Source of the DNA: Acinetobacter lwoffii
GTDB taxonomy: Bacteria; Pseudomonadota; Gammaproteobacteria; Pseudomonadales; Moraxellaceae
DNA: 64,000 nucleotides
Direction: 5' to 3'
Assembly (NCBI RefSeq): GCF_002321025.1
Contig: NZ_DCLL01000032.1
Coordinates: 18,365-82,364, forward strand
Part shown: positions 41,964-50,766 of the stretch, one piece after another
Position numbering within the stretch: position 1 is the stretch's first letter
Layout: every line of letters begins with the position of its first letter
Notes under the pieces: generated by a model
The model's input: the letters and a program-made list of their open reading frames with translations, nothing else
The model's database searches: none
Told to the model about the DNA's origin: nothing
Translations under genes and position numbers: made by a program

Positions 41964-44183
41964 TTATCTTTGAATCAACAGTTTATTTGCTTTTTGATAT
42001 CCGCGTGGTAAAAGCTGTCCTTTTGCACCGCGCTTACCGATATATTTGCGCAAATCATCCCCTTTTAATTTTAACTGCTGTTGTCCTGCAAGCACTTGAA
42101 TTATTTCATCAAGCTTCAATATTGTCATGGACAAAATTTGATCACTATCTTCAAGTTGTATCAATTTATTTCCTTTACCTTTGTTCAATACAGGTAATTC
42201 TGCTAAATCGACAATCAACAGGCGTCCTGCTGAACTGAGCAGTGCAACATGCGTGGCATCATCGAGTGGATGCAGGTTCATGACCTCTGCCCCTTCAGAT
42301 AAATTCAGGAAAGCTTTCCCCGCTTTGGCACTGGTATCCAGCTGCTTGGCCTGGGTTTTAAAACCATAACCTTTATTACTTGCCGCTAGAATTTCAGTTT
42401 CATCCTCTGCCACCAGAACCTGTTTAAAACCCACCCCACTGCCAGGAGACAGTTTTGAACTGAGCGGCTCACCGAGACCACGTGCGGATGGCAATGTGTT
42501 GATGGCCAAGGCATAGCTACGGCCAGTGTCATCTAATACATAAACGCGTTGATTGGATTTGCCCTGTGCATGACTCAAGTACTGATCACCCGCACGGAAA
42601 TTCAGATTTTCTGCATCGACTTCATGACCTTTGGCACAGCGAATCCAGCCAGCTTCTGATAACACCACCGTTACCGGATCGGCCGGCAACATTTCAGTTT
42701 CATTAATTGCAGCAGCTTCGGCACGTTGTACGATTGGCGAACGGCGATCATCACCAAATTTCTTGGCATCGTCTTTCAGTTCAGAAATGATCAGGCTTTT
42801 TAAAGATTCTGGATTGGCCAGTTGTTCACGAATTACTGCCGCTTTTGCTTCCAGTTCTTCCTGCTCACGGCGCATTTCCATTTCTTCAAGCTTGGCCAAA
42901 TGACGCAATTTCAGTTCCAGAATCGCTTCGGCCTGAATCTCGTCAATATTAAAACGCTGCATTAAAACTGGTTTTGGCTGATCTTCTTCACGGATAATCT
43001 GAATCACTTCATCAATATTCAGATAAGCAATGATTAGACCGCCGAGAATATGTAGGCGTTTTTCGATCTTGTTCAGATGATATTGCAGACGGCGTGTTAC
43101 CGTGGTTTTACGGATTTCAATCCATTCCAGCAAAATACGACGAATTGATTTCACCTGTGGACGGCCATCGGCACCAATCATGTTCATATTGACACGATAA
43201 CTGGATTCCAGATCGGTGGTGGCAAACAAGTGACTCATCACCGATTCGGCATCAATACGATTCGAACGCAGAACAATGACTAAACGGGTTGGATTGGCAT
43301 GATCCGATTCATCCCGTACATCACTGACCAGTGGCAGTTTTTTGGCCTGCATCTGATCGGCAATCTGGGTGATGATTTTGGAGCCTGAGACCTGATATGG
43401 CAATTCAGTGATAATAATTTCGTTTTTATCGACGCTATAGACCGCACGCATGCGGTAGCTGCCACGCCCTGTGGTCTGGATTTTTAACAGTTCAGCAGGC
43501 GGGGTGATAATTTCGGCTTTGGTCGGCAAATCTGGCGCAGGAATATATTCTGCGATTTTTTCATCGGTCAGGTTCGGATTGCGAATCAGCGCAATGGTCC
43601 CTTTGACCACTTCACGCAGGTTATGCGGTGGAATGTCTGTGGCCATACCAACTGCAATGCCAGTGGTCCCATTCAGCAAGATATTCGGTACACGTGCTGG
43701 CAAGTTCACCGGTTCTTTCATGGAACCGTCAAAGTTGTCCTGCCATTCACAGGTGCCTTGTCCCAGTTCAGACAGCAACAGTTCGCTGTACTGGGAAAGC
43801 TTGGCTTCGGTATAACGCATGGCCGCGAAAGACTTCGGATCATCCGGTGATCCCCAGTTGCCCTGCCCTTCAATAAACGGGTAACGATAACTAAAGGGCT
43901 GTGCCATCAGCACCATGGCTTCATAGCAGGCCGAGTCGCCATGTGGATGATATTTACCGAGTACGTCACCGACCGTACGTGCCGATTTCTTCGGTTTGCT
44001 GGTCCATTTCAGGCCCAGCTCACTCATGGCATAGACAATCCGGCGCTGTACCGGTTTCAGGCCATCGCTAATATGAGGGAGTGCCCGATCCATAATCACG
44101 TACATGGCGTAATTCAGATAAGCTTGTTCGGTAAATTCTGCTACGGAGCGGTTTTCTGTCGCATGATGCGCAAGGCTTGTCAT
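41964..44183 (-). CDS. parC: DNA topoisomerase IV subunit A
   Basis: The DNA-breaking subunit of topoisomerase IV, 739 aa, which unlinks daughter chromosomes. The catalytic tyrosine Y124 (AAMRYTE), the quinolone-determining region HPHGDSACYEA and a six-bladed C-terminal DNA-wrapping domain (about 495-735) are visible. The quinolone-target residues S84 and E88 (A. baumannii numbering) are the wild-type forms, so no classical ParC resistance change is present. parE is not in this window. Confidence 0.96.
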   Translation of the reverse strand: MTSLAHHATENRSVAEFTEQAYLNYAMYVIMDRALPHISDGLKPVQRRIVYAMSELGLKWTSKPKKSARTVGDVLGKYHPHGDSACYEAMVLMAQPFSYRYPFIEGQGNWGSPDDPKSFAAMRYTEAKLSQYSELLLSELGQGTCEWQDNFDGSMKEPVNLPARVPNILLNGTTGIAVGMATDIPPHNLREVVKGTIALIRNPNLTDEKIAEYIPAPDLPTKAEIITPPAELLKIQTTGRGSYRMRAVYSVDKNEIIITELPYQVSGSKIITQIADQMQAKKLPLVSDVRDESDHANPTRLVIVLRSNRIDAESVMSHLFATTDLESSYRVNMNMIGADGRPQVKSIRRILLEWIEIRKTTVTRRLQYHLNKIEKRLHILGGLIIAYLNIDEVIQIIREEDQPKPVLMQRFNIDEIQAEAILELKLRHLAKLEEMEMRREQEELEAKAAVIREQLANPESLKSLIISELKDDAKKFGDDRRSPIVQRAEAAAINETEMLPADPVTVVLSEAGWIRCAKGHEVDAENLNFRAGDQYLSHAQGKSNQRVYVLDDTGRSYALAINTLPSARGLGEPLSSKLSPGSGVGFKQVLVAEDETEILAASNKGYGFKTQAKQLDTSAKAGKAFLNLSEGAEVMNLHPLDDATHVALLSSAGRLLIVDLAELPVLNKGKGNKLIQLEDSDQILSMTILKLDEIIQVLAGQQQLKLKGDDLRKYIGKRGAKGQLLPRGYQKANKLLIQR

Positions 44184-44348
44184 AACAACCTATAGTCCTA
44201 AATAATTCGTTTTTGTATCAATGTTTCTTATGCTAAGTCGTGGCTGTAGATGACACAAGGGCATCAAATGGCTCAGCGCGACAATTTGTGTCTTATGGCC
44301 TAAAAATATCCACTTTATAGACTCTAAGCAACTAAAAAATCATTCCCT

Positions 44349-45668
44349 TTATAAGCCCATCGATTCCAGGGTCTTGCCTTTGGTTTCTTCACCCAAGACC
44401 AGAATCACAATCGCGACAGCAATCAGAACCGCAGTAAACATGGTGAAGACATAACTAAAACCATTGGGCATGCCCATCAGGTGTGTTACGGCAAAAGGTG
44501 CCGCGATACCGCCAATACGGCCCACTGCGCCCGCCCAGCCTGAACCAAAGGCACGGATATTGGTCGGATATTGTTCCGGCGTATAAGTATAGAGCACACC
44601 CCAGGCGCCCAGATTAAAGAAGGACATTAGACAGCCCCAAATCACGATTTCAGTAACACTACCCGACTGACCAAAGAAATAGGCCGAGATCGCGCACATG
44701 CCAATAAAGCCGGCCAAGGTCGGCTTACGACCCAGCTTTTCGACCAACCATGCCGCCACCAGATAACCGGGCAACTGCGCCAGAATCATAATCAGTACAT
44801 ATTCAAATGACTGTACGATGCTATAGCCTTCTTTGACCAGTAAGCTTGGCAACCAGGTAAAGATGCCATAATAGGAAAAAATAATACCGAACCAGATCAG
44901 CCAGAGCATGAGCGTACGGCGCGCAAAGATACCCGACCATAACTGTGCAAATGAAATATGCTGCTTCTCTGCAACCGGTTTCACTTCAAAGATTTCATAG
45001 ACTTGAACACCACATTTCGCTTCAATCTTTTTCACCAGTGCCGAAGCTTCCTCTACACGGCCACGGTTAATCAGGAAGGGAATAGATTCTGGTATCATTT
45101 TCCAGATCACGATGGCATACAGCGCAGGCAGGCCACCAATCATAAAAGCGGTTTGCCAGCCAAAATCAGGAATGATAAAGCGCGATACTAGCGCCGCGAC
45201 CAGCCAGCCCAATCCCCAGAAACTTTCCAGCAAGACAATAAAACGGCCACGTACATGCGCAGGAATATATTCACTGACCAGCGTCACAGCCACCGGCAAC
45301 TGACCACCCAAGCCTAAACCAACGATAAAACGGAATACCAGCAACCAGGTTAGATTCGGTGCAAAAGCGCAGGCTGCCGTGGCTAGGCTATAAATGACCA
45401 GGGTCGCAGCAAAGACTGTTTTTCGGCCAAAACGGTCTGCTAGGCCACCTGAAAAAATCGCCCCGATCGCCATGCCGACAAAACCGATCGACACCACCCA
45501 GCTTTTTTGATCGGCAGTCATCTGCCAGTCTTCAGCCATTTTGGCCAGGATAAAGGAAATCAATCCGGTATCCATCGCATCAAACATCCAGCCCAGTCCA
45601 ATCACCACCAGCAAGGTGTAGTGAAACCTACCAATCGGTAAGCGTTGTATGCGAGAAACTAAATCCAT
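44349..45668 (-). CDS. MFS transporter, NiaP-like
   Basis: A 439-aa major facilitator with 12 membrane helices, a DRFGRK motif between helices 2 and 3 and the sugar-porter-like RFIVGLGLGGQLPV and PESIPFLINRGR segments. The sequence resembles the niacin transporter NiaP and the aromatic acid:H+ symporter branch; Acinetobacter species have NiaP members, so niacin uptake is the best guess. No NAD genes adjoin it, so the substrate stays open. It is separated from the gene upstream by 129 bases containing a small GC-rich hairpin without a T-run. Confidence 0.72.
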   Translation of the reverse strand: MDLVSRIQRLPIGRFHYTLLVVIGLGWMFDAMDTGLISFILAKMAEDWQMTADQKSWVVSIGFVGMAIGAIFSGGLADRFGRKTVFAATLVIYSLATAACAFAPNLTWLLVFRFIVGLGLGGQLPVAVTLVSEYIPAHVRGRFIVLLESFWGLGWLVAALVSRFIIPDFGWQTAFMIGGLPALYAIVIWKMIPESIPFLINRGRVEEASALVKKIEAKCGVQVYEIFEVKPVAEKQHISFAQLWSGIFARRTLMLWLIWFGIIFSYYGIFTWLPSLLVKEGYSIVQSFEYVLIMILAQLPGYLVAAWLVEKLGRKPTLAGFIGMCAISAYFFGQSGSVTEIVIWGCLMSFFNLGAWGVLYTYTPEQYPTNIRAFGSGWAGAVGRIGGIAAPFAVTHLMGMPNGFSYVFTMFTAVLIAVAIVILVLGEETKGKTLESMGL

Positions 45669-45797
45669 AACAAAAATCTCTGATCAGGTGGAACGGGAGA
45701 TGCTGCTTTCTCAACAGGTGGGCTGCTTTATATTTTTTATACTACGAATTGAGTTGAATGCGGCTATTTTTATTGCCGCACTTCATACATTTAAAAA

Positions 45798-46442
45798 TTA
45801 AGATTCGTCTTTGGAAGATGCCGAGTGCTCATCATCATCTTTATAAATGAATTTTGGCATTTCCAGACCAAAATAGATGGCGATCAGACGTAAGCTAAAA
45901 CCAAAGATCAGGGTAGACAGAATGGTCAGATCCTGCGACAAGCCGTAGTGACTACAGAGCCAGTAAAAGATCACTGAAACAAAGGCAATACTGGCATACA
46001 GTTCACGGCGGAACACCAGCGGTACGTCATTACATAAAATATCACGCAAAATCCCGCCAGACACACCGGTCAAGACACCCGCAACGGCGCTGACCACAAA
46101 ACCATGTCCCATTTCCAGGGCAATCTGACAGCCAATAATGGTAAAGCCAATGAGCCCCAAGGCATCCAGTACTAGGAAGACATTACGTAACTGTCGCATC
46201 CATTTGGCAATCAGGATGGTGACGAAGGCGGCGCAACAGGTCAGCACCAGATATTCGGGATGTTTGACCCAAGTCAAGGGATAATGTCCGAGCAGAACAT
46301 CACGGACCGAACCACCGCCCAGTGCCGTGACACAGGCAATAATCATCACGCCAAACCAGTCCATGCTGCGCCGGCCAGCGGACAGTGCCCCGGTCATGGC
46401 TTCAGCGGTAATTGCAATAATATAGATGACGGTCAGTAACAT
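45798..46442 (-). CDS. TRIC-family cation channel (YadS/UPF0126 type)
   Basis: A 214-aa inner membrane protein with seven predicted helices and the duplicated glycine-rich motif of trimeric intracellular cation channels (GGGSVRDVLLG and SGGILRDILCN). Bacterial members form potassium-permeable trimers; some have been linked to amino acid (glycine) transport. The C-terminal tail is highly acidic. A single gene with spacing of 61 bases from the ychJ gene upstream. Confidence 0.85.
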   Translation of the reverse strand: MLLTVIYIIAITAEAMTGALSAGRRSMDWFGVMIIACVTALGGGSVRDVLLGHYPLTWVKHPEYLVLTCCAAFVTILIAKWMRQLRNVFLVLDALGLIGFTIIGCQIALEMGHGFVVSAVAGVLTGVSGGILRDILCNDVPLVFRRELYASIAFVSVIFYWLCSHYGLSQDLTILSTLIFGFSLRLIAIYFGLEMPKFIYKDDDEHSASSKDES

Positions 46443-46503
46443 CGCCCTGCTTCCACCTGAGGCTATGAGATGGCGGCTATTCTAAGCTAAATCTGTGTGA
46501 AAG

Positions 46504-46968
46504 TTATAAGAATCCGGCACAACATTGCTTAAATTTTTTCCCCGAACCACAAATGCAGGCCTGTTTCATGGTGATGTTATGGTCTGTAGTCGGATCCAGA
46601 AAATACCAGCGACCTTCAAACTTCACAAAATGCGAAGCTTCATGATGCACCTGTGCCTGCTTGCCATCATGATAATGTGCCTTAAACTCGACCAAGGCAT
46701 GATTTTTATCTAGTTTTTCATTGGCTTGAACAATTTCAAGCTTTAACCATTGATTGGCTTTACTCCATTCACTAATTGCCTGCAGGTCCAGCGCTTGTTG
46801 CTGACCCAGCGCAGTCGTGGTTTTGATGTAATCGATTTCATGCTTGGCGAAGGCACTGTAACGGGAACGCATGAGTTGCTGTGCAGTCTCTGCGACCTTT
46901 TGCCCTACATGCAGTGGCTGACAACAACTGTGATATTCGCCTTGTCCACATGGACATGCTTCTGACAT
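46504..46968 (-). CDS. YchJ-family SEC-C zinc-binding protein
   Basis: A 154-aa protein with an N-terminal and a C-terminal SEC-C zinc motif (CPCGQGEYHSCC and CICGSGKKFKQCC) around a NTF2-like central domain, the YchJ/UPF0225 plan. Function unknown. ATG 46968 begins the conserved SEACPCG block; the in-frame extension to 46995 runs into the terminator hairpin of the terC gene. That hairpin ends 13 nt before the start codon. Confidence 0.85.
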   Translation of the reverse strand: MSEACPCGQGEYHSCCQPLHVGQKVAETAQQLMRSRYSAFAKHEIDYIKTTTALGQQQALDLQAISEWSKANQWLKLEIVQANEKLDKNHALVEFKAHYHDGKQAQVHHEASHFVKFEGRWYFLDPTTDHNITMKQACICGSGKKFKQCCAGFL

Positions 46969-46980
46969 TTCAGTTCCATA

Positions 46981-47008
46981 AAAATAGCCCGACAATGCGG
47001 GCTATTTT
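46981..47008 (-). terminator. Terminator of terC, next to ychJ start
   Basis: AAAATAGCCCG and CGGGCTATTTT form a perfect 11-bp stem with a 6-nt loop, followed on the minus strand by T-runs. It lies between the terC stop and the ychJ start. Confidence 0.85.
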
Positions 47009-47041
47009 AGCAAACTTTACAGGCCAAACATTGGCTAGAAT

Positions 47042-48619
47042 CTAGTCCTGTGCAGGAAGCTGCGGAATGATATGCACTTTATCGATCTTATGACCGTCCA
47101 TCGTCACGACCTCAAAGATATGCCCATCTGCTTCAAACTTTTCACCGCTATGTGGTAAACGTGCCATATGGAACAATACATAACCAGATAAAGTCGAATA
47201 TTCTTCAGTTTCATTGACCAGATCACGATCCAGCAGCAAGGAAACGTGACGAATATCGGTGGAACCGTCCAGAATCAGGCTGCCATCATCCAGACTTTCT
47301 GCTGCCACTTGCAGCTCATCTTCATCTGGAAATTCACCGGCAATTGCTTCAAGAATATCAATTGGGGTGGCAATCCCTTCAATTGAGCCATATTCATTCA
47401 GCACAATTGCCATCTGTAAGGGCGCTTGACGCAATTGATCCATCACCATCAGTACCTGAGCATTTTCATGCACGATGACTGGCTCACGTAAATGCTTTTC
47501 AAAGTCCAGCACCCCAGTTTCAATATATTCATTCAGGACTTTATGGGTCAGCACCACACCGGCAATATTGTCCAGTTCGCCGCGAGCGATGATCAGACGC
47601 GAGTGGCTCATCTGCAACAATTGTGCTTTGATGCTGTCGGCATCATTGTCCAGATCGATCCATTCCAGTTCGGGACGCGGCGTCATCACCGACTTGACCG
47701 GACGTTCAGACAGACCCAAAACTCCCTGCACCATGACACTGTGATAGATACCGTTATCATCATTAAAGACTTCATCAGCAAAGGCACGTGTCGCCAGAAC
47801 ATCTTCCGGCTCAGAAGAATCATTGTCCTGAGCAGGTTTACCACCCAGCATCCGCATTACGGCAGAAGCAGTACGGTAGCGCATGTCGGTGGTGGTCACC
47901 ATTTTTTCCTGATTGCGTTTCATGGTCTGGTTAATAAATTCGACAATCACCGAGAAGCCAATTGCAGCATACAGGTAACCTTTCGGAATATGGAAACCGA
48001 AGCCTTCGACCACCAGCGAGAAGCCGATCATCATCAGGAAGCCCAGACACAGAATCACCACGGTCGGATGTCTGTTGACGAAATCCATCAGAGCTTTGGA
48101 TGCCCAGAGCATAATCCCGATGGCAATAATCACGGCAATCATCATCACTGACAGGTCTTTGACCATACCAACCGCAGTAATCACGCTGTCTAATGAGAAT
48201 ACGGCGTCCAGCACCACGATCTGGACAATCACCATCCAGAATACCGCATGGACCGGATTTTCTTCTTTGATGACGGGTTTGGCTTCCAGACGCTCATGCA
48301 GTTCCATGGTGCCTTTAAACAGCAGGAACACCCCACCAAACAATAGAATCAGATCGCGGCCCGAGAAAGCATGATCAAAGATGTGGAATAGTGGATCAGT
48401 GAGGGTCACTACCCAGGCAATCGAGGCCAGTAAGATCAAACGCATCAGCAGGGCCAGCATCAAGCCGACAATCCGCGCCGTATTACGTTGTTCTGGTGGC
48501 AGTTTCTCCGCCAAAATAGCAATGAAAACCAGATTGTCGATCCCGAGTACAATCTCAAGAACAATCAACGTGAGTAAACCGACCCAGGCTGAAGGGTCTG
48601 ACATCCATTCAAAGATCAT
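47042..48619 (-). CDS. TerC-family membrane protein with CBS and CorC domains
   Basis: A 525-aa protein: a TerC domain of seven helices (about 10-225, with GIDNLVFIAIL and DAVFSLDSVITAVGM acidic metal-handling motifs), a CBS pair (about 300-420) and a CorC/HlyC domain (about 440-515). E. coli YoaE has this plan. TerC proteins have been linked to metal (Mn) export during protein secretion and to tellurite resistance. The ribosome-binding site AGGAG (8 nt before the ATG) lies in a 6-bp hairpin at 48629-48643. Confidence 0.9.
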   Translation of the reverse strand: MIFEWMSDPSAWVGLLTLIVLEIVLGIDNLVFIAILAEKLPPEQRNTARIVGLMLALLMRLILLASIAWVVTLTDPLFHIFDHAFSGRDLILLFGGVFLLFKGTMELHERLEAKPVIKEENPVHAVFWMVIVQIVVLDAVFSLDSVITAVGMVKDLSVMMIAVIIAIGIMLWASKALMDFVNRHPTVVILCLGFLMMIGFSLVVEGFGFHIPKGYLYAAIGFSVIVEFINQTMKRNQEKMVTTTDMRYRTASAVMRMLGGKPAQDNDSSEPEDVLATRAFADEVFNDDNGIYHSVMVQGVLGLSERPVKSVMTPRPELEWIDLDNDADSIKAQLLQMSHSRLIIARGELDNIAGVVLTHKVLNEYIETGVLDFEKHLREPVIVHENAQVLMVMDQLRQAPLQMAIVLNEYGSIEGIATPIDILEAIAGEFPDEDELQVAAESLDDGSLILDGSTDIRHVSLLLDRDLVNETEEYSTLSGYVLFHMARLPHSGEKFEADGHIFEVVTMDGHKIDKVHIIPQLPAQD

Positions 48620-48951
48620 ACGCTTGGCTCCTGAAGCTCAGGACTGCAGCATGGAATCACCTGACGCTGTGACACAGCAAAACAGAATTTTTTATATTGA
48701 ATAAGATCAATTATTTGGCGTAGATTTATAAAGTTAAACGGCCAACTACCACTACCCATCGTCGTTCTATTGTTGTGAAACCAATTTTCAGTATATCAAG
48801 ATCAATTTGAAATTCACCTGTTTTCATAGCTGTTTATCGATGAATTTTGCTGAGCCCTATTGCAGTGAAAATGTCCCTGCTCACAGAATTGTCATATTTA
48901 TTAATTAAGCTATAGTCACAAGAAAGAAAAATGATAAGGTGAAGAAAATAA
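48620..48951. other. 332-bp divergent intergenic region
   Basis: No ORF is seen. It holds the 5' leaders of the TerC gene (-) and the LOG gene (+). The terC side has the Shine-Dalgarno hairpin; the LOG side has AAGGTG about 10 nt before its ATG. No other structured element was recognised. Confidence 0.7.
48629..48643 (-). promoter_or_regulatory. Hairpin occluding the Shine-Dalgarno of terC
   Basis: TCCTGA-GCT-TCAGGA (minus strand) is a 6-bp perfect stem with a 3-nt loop whose 3' arm contains the AGGA of the ribosome-binding site for the gene at 48619. Such a structure could slow initiation and be opened by a trigger. Related alx (TerC) genes carry manganese/pH riboswitches, but the known yybP-ykoY consensus was not recognised. 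Confidence 0.5.
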
Positions 48952-49572
48952 ATGCAAAGCGTAATTCAAATGACAGATTATTTTAAAGAAAACTCCCCAA
49001 AAACAACACGCCCTCTAGTGGCTCTCTATTGTGGTTCACGTGCAGGCAACAAACCGGTTTATTTAGAAAAAGCCATTCATCTCTCGCAAGGACTGGCAGA
49101 ACATGGTTTCGGGCTGGTTTACGGTGGCGCCAGTATTGGCTTGATGGGACAGGTCGCGGATGCCATGATCCAGCATGGCGGTGAAGCTGTAGGGGTGATT
49201 CCTGAATTTATGCTGGATTATGAAATTGCCCATAACCAGCTCACCGAATTACATGTGGTGACCAGCATGCATCAACGCAAGGCTATGATGGCCGAGCGGG
49301 CCTGTGCCTTTGTGGCCTTGCCAGGTGGACTGGGCACGTTTGAGGAAATTCTGGAAATTGCCACTTGGGGTCAGCTAAACCAGCACCAGAAACCGATGAT
49401 GCTGTATAACGTGAATGGCTTCTATGATGCCTTGATTGCGCAGCTGGACCGCGCCGTTGAAGATGGTTTTTTACCGCCACAGCATCGCGCCAAACTGATC
49501 ATTTGCGAACACGAAGAAGAAATTTATACAACTTTAACCAATTTAGGCCATCCGCAAAGATTTGTGGTTTAA
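48952..49572 (+). CDS. LOG-family nucleoside phosphate phosphoribohydrolase
   Basis: A 206-aa LOG/TIGR00730 protein. Related enzymes cleave cytokinin riboside monophosphates and also act on purine nucleotides (PpnN). The family motif PGGLGTFEE and the glycine-rich GGASIGLMG phosphate loop are intact. AAGGTG precedes the ATG at 48952; a second ATG at 48970 is possible. The physiological substrate in Acinetobacter is unknown. Confidence 0.9.
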   Translation: MQSVIQMTDYFKENSPKTTRPLVALYCGSRAGNKPVYLEKAIHLSQGLAEHGFGLVYGGASIGLMGQVADAMIQHGGEAVGVIPEFMLDYEIAHNQLTELHVVTSMHQRKAMMAERACAFVALPGGLGTFEEILEIATWGQLNQHQKPMMLYNVNGFYDALIAQLDRAVEDGFLPPQHRAKLIICEHEEEIYTTLTNLGHPQRFVV

Positions 49573-49587
49573 ACCGTTCCAATTAAG

Positions 49588-49616
49588 AAAAAAGCGAGCA
49601 CCTGGCTCGCTTTTTT
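49588..49616. terminator. Bidirectional terminator after LOG gene
   Basis: GCGAGC (49594-49599) and GCTCGC (49605-49610) are flanked by A and T runs, between convergent genes. Confidence 0.9.
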
Positions 49617-49638
49617 ATTGGATTTTTAATATCAGGAC

Positions 49639-50613
49639 TTATTGACCATAATTCGTCACAAAGTCATAAAACATCGGCAAAGTTGTTGCCAGAATGACCG
49701 ACATGGCCAGACCGAACATCAGTTTCATGGCATCTGCACTGACATTACGTGAAGTACGATGTTTGTTGACTTCATCCAGAATCATCGACATGGCAAATTC
49801 ACGACCTGCGAGTAATCCCAGGAATACCCAGGTGGTACTCATTGGAATGTTGCTCCACTCTTTAAAAACTAACAGGATAATGGCATACATGAAGTCGATA
49901 ATCGTTGCAGCACGAATGTCGGTCACACCGGTTTTGGTGTCAACAATGTTCTGGATAGCCCCGCCACGTTGATACAGAATCACACCCAGCAAGACCACGA
50001 ATACCGTAATCGCAAACATCAGGAATTCAAACGGCACCTGACGTGGCACATACACGAAGATGTTAGCCAGATCCTGAATCAACCATTGACTCCACAGGAA
50101 ACCGGTAGAGACCCACTGCAAGCCCATCCAGACCTTGGAGTGTTCCTGATGACGTGTCTTGGCAAAATGGCGTGCCAGCTGCTTGACCACAAAACGATAG
50201 ATGACAATCGCTACAATAAAGGCGACGGCATAGCCCATCATCGATTTGACCATCATCGAGCCTAAGCTTGCAGGAGAGAAAATCGTAAGCACCAGGAAGG
50301 TGGTACTGACTGGAATCCCGTATTTGGTCAGTATTAACAGGAGAATTGGCGGCACAATATACAGCCAGGTAATACCACCTTCAGGGAAAGGAATCGTTTC
50401 TAAACGACCGTATGAGGCATCACCCACCCCAGATGCATACCAACCATAGACCAATACGACAATTAAAATTGAGCTGATATAAATCCACAACACCCACCAT
50501 GGGCGATGTGAATTCGAAGAAATAAATGTCCCTAGGGTTTGAGGTACATCATTTCCGACAATAGAGTAAGCGGCCAAACAGAAGCCGATCACCATCAAAA
50601 TCTCGATTGTCAT
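49639..50613 (-). CDS. PiT-like membrane protein (divergent phosphate permease fold)
   Basis: A 324-aa inner membrane protein with about eight helices. It carries a GNDVPQTLGTF motif near the N-terminus and two VSTT/MSTT repeats (IPVSTTFLVLTIFSPAS and IPMSTTWVFLGLLAG), one in each half. These match the duplicated GANDVxN and xSTTH signatures of PiT phosphate transporters, but the N-terminal GAND and other residues differ. It is therefore a distant member or relative; the substrate could be phosphate, sulfate or another anion. No known partner adjoins it. Confidence 0.6.
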   Translation of the reverse strand: MTIEILMVIGFCLAAYSIVGNDVPQTLGTFISSNSHRPWWVLWIYISSILIVVLVYGWYASGVGDASYGRLETIPFPEGGITWLYIVPPILLLILTKYGIPVSTTFLVLTIFSPASLGSMMVKSMMGYAVAFIVAIVIYRFVVKQLARHFAKTRHQEHSKVWMGLQWVSTGFLWSQWLIQDLANIFVYVPRQVPFEFLMFAITVFVVLLGVILYQRGGAIQNIVDTKTGVTDIRAATIIDFMYAIILLVFKEWSNIPMSTTWVFLGLLAGREFAMSMILDEVNKHRTSRNVSADAMKLMFGLAMSVILATTLPMFYDFVTNYGQ

Positions 50614-50724
50614 AAAAACAAACCTATACGCGAGGAGATTTCAGCACTGCTGAAAAGTTGGCCCAAGATTATGACGGTTTTATTTCATTTTAATGACAAG
50701 ACTGTCATATATACGGTCACCTTA

Positions 50725-50748
50725 CAAAAAAGAGCACCGAAGTGCCCT
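50725..50748 (-). terminator. Terminator after the propeller lipoprotein gene
   Basis: GGCAC-TTCG-GTGCT-type stem (50731-50748) with a UUCG loop, followed on the minus strand by six T. It separates the gene at 50767 from the PiT-like gene. Confidence 0.85.
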
Positions 50749-50766
50749 GAATCTAAAAGCTTTTGG

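Noticed and set aside
45761..45782. TGCGGC...GCCGCA hairpin before the NiaP-like gene as a terminator
   Set aside because: No T-run follows on the relevant strand and the stem is only six pairs.
47492..48151. 219-codon ORF opposite the TerC gene
   Set aside because: It is a shadow frame of terC with His-rich, non-globular composition and no ribosome-binding site.
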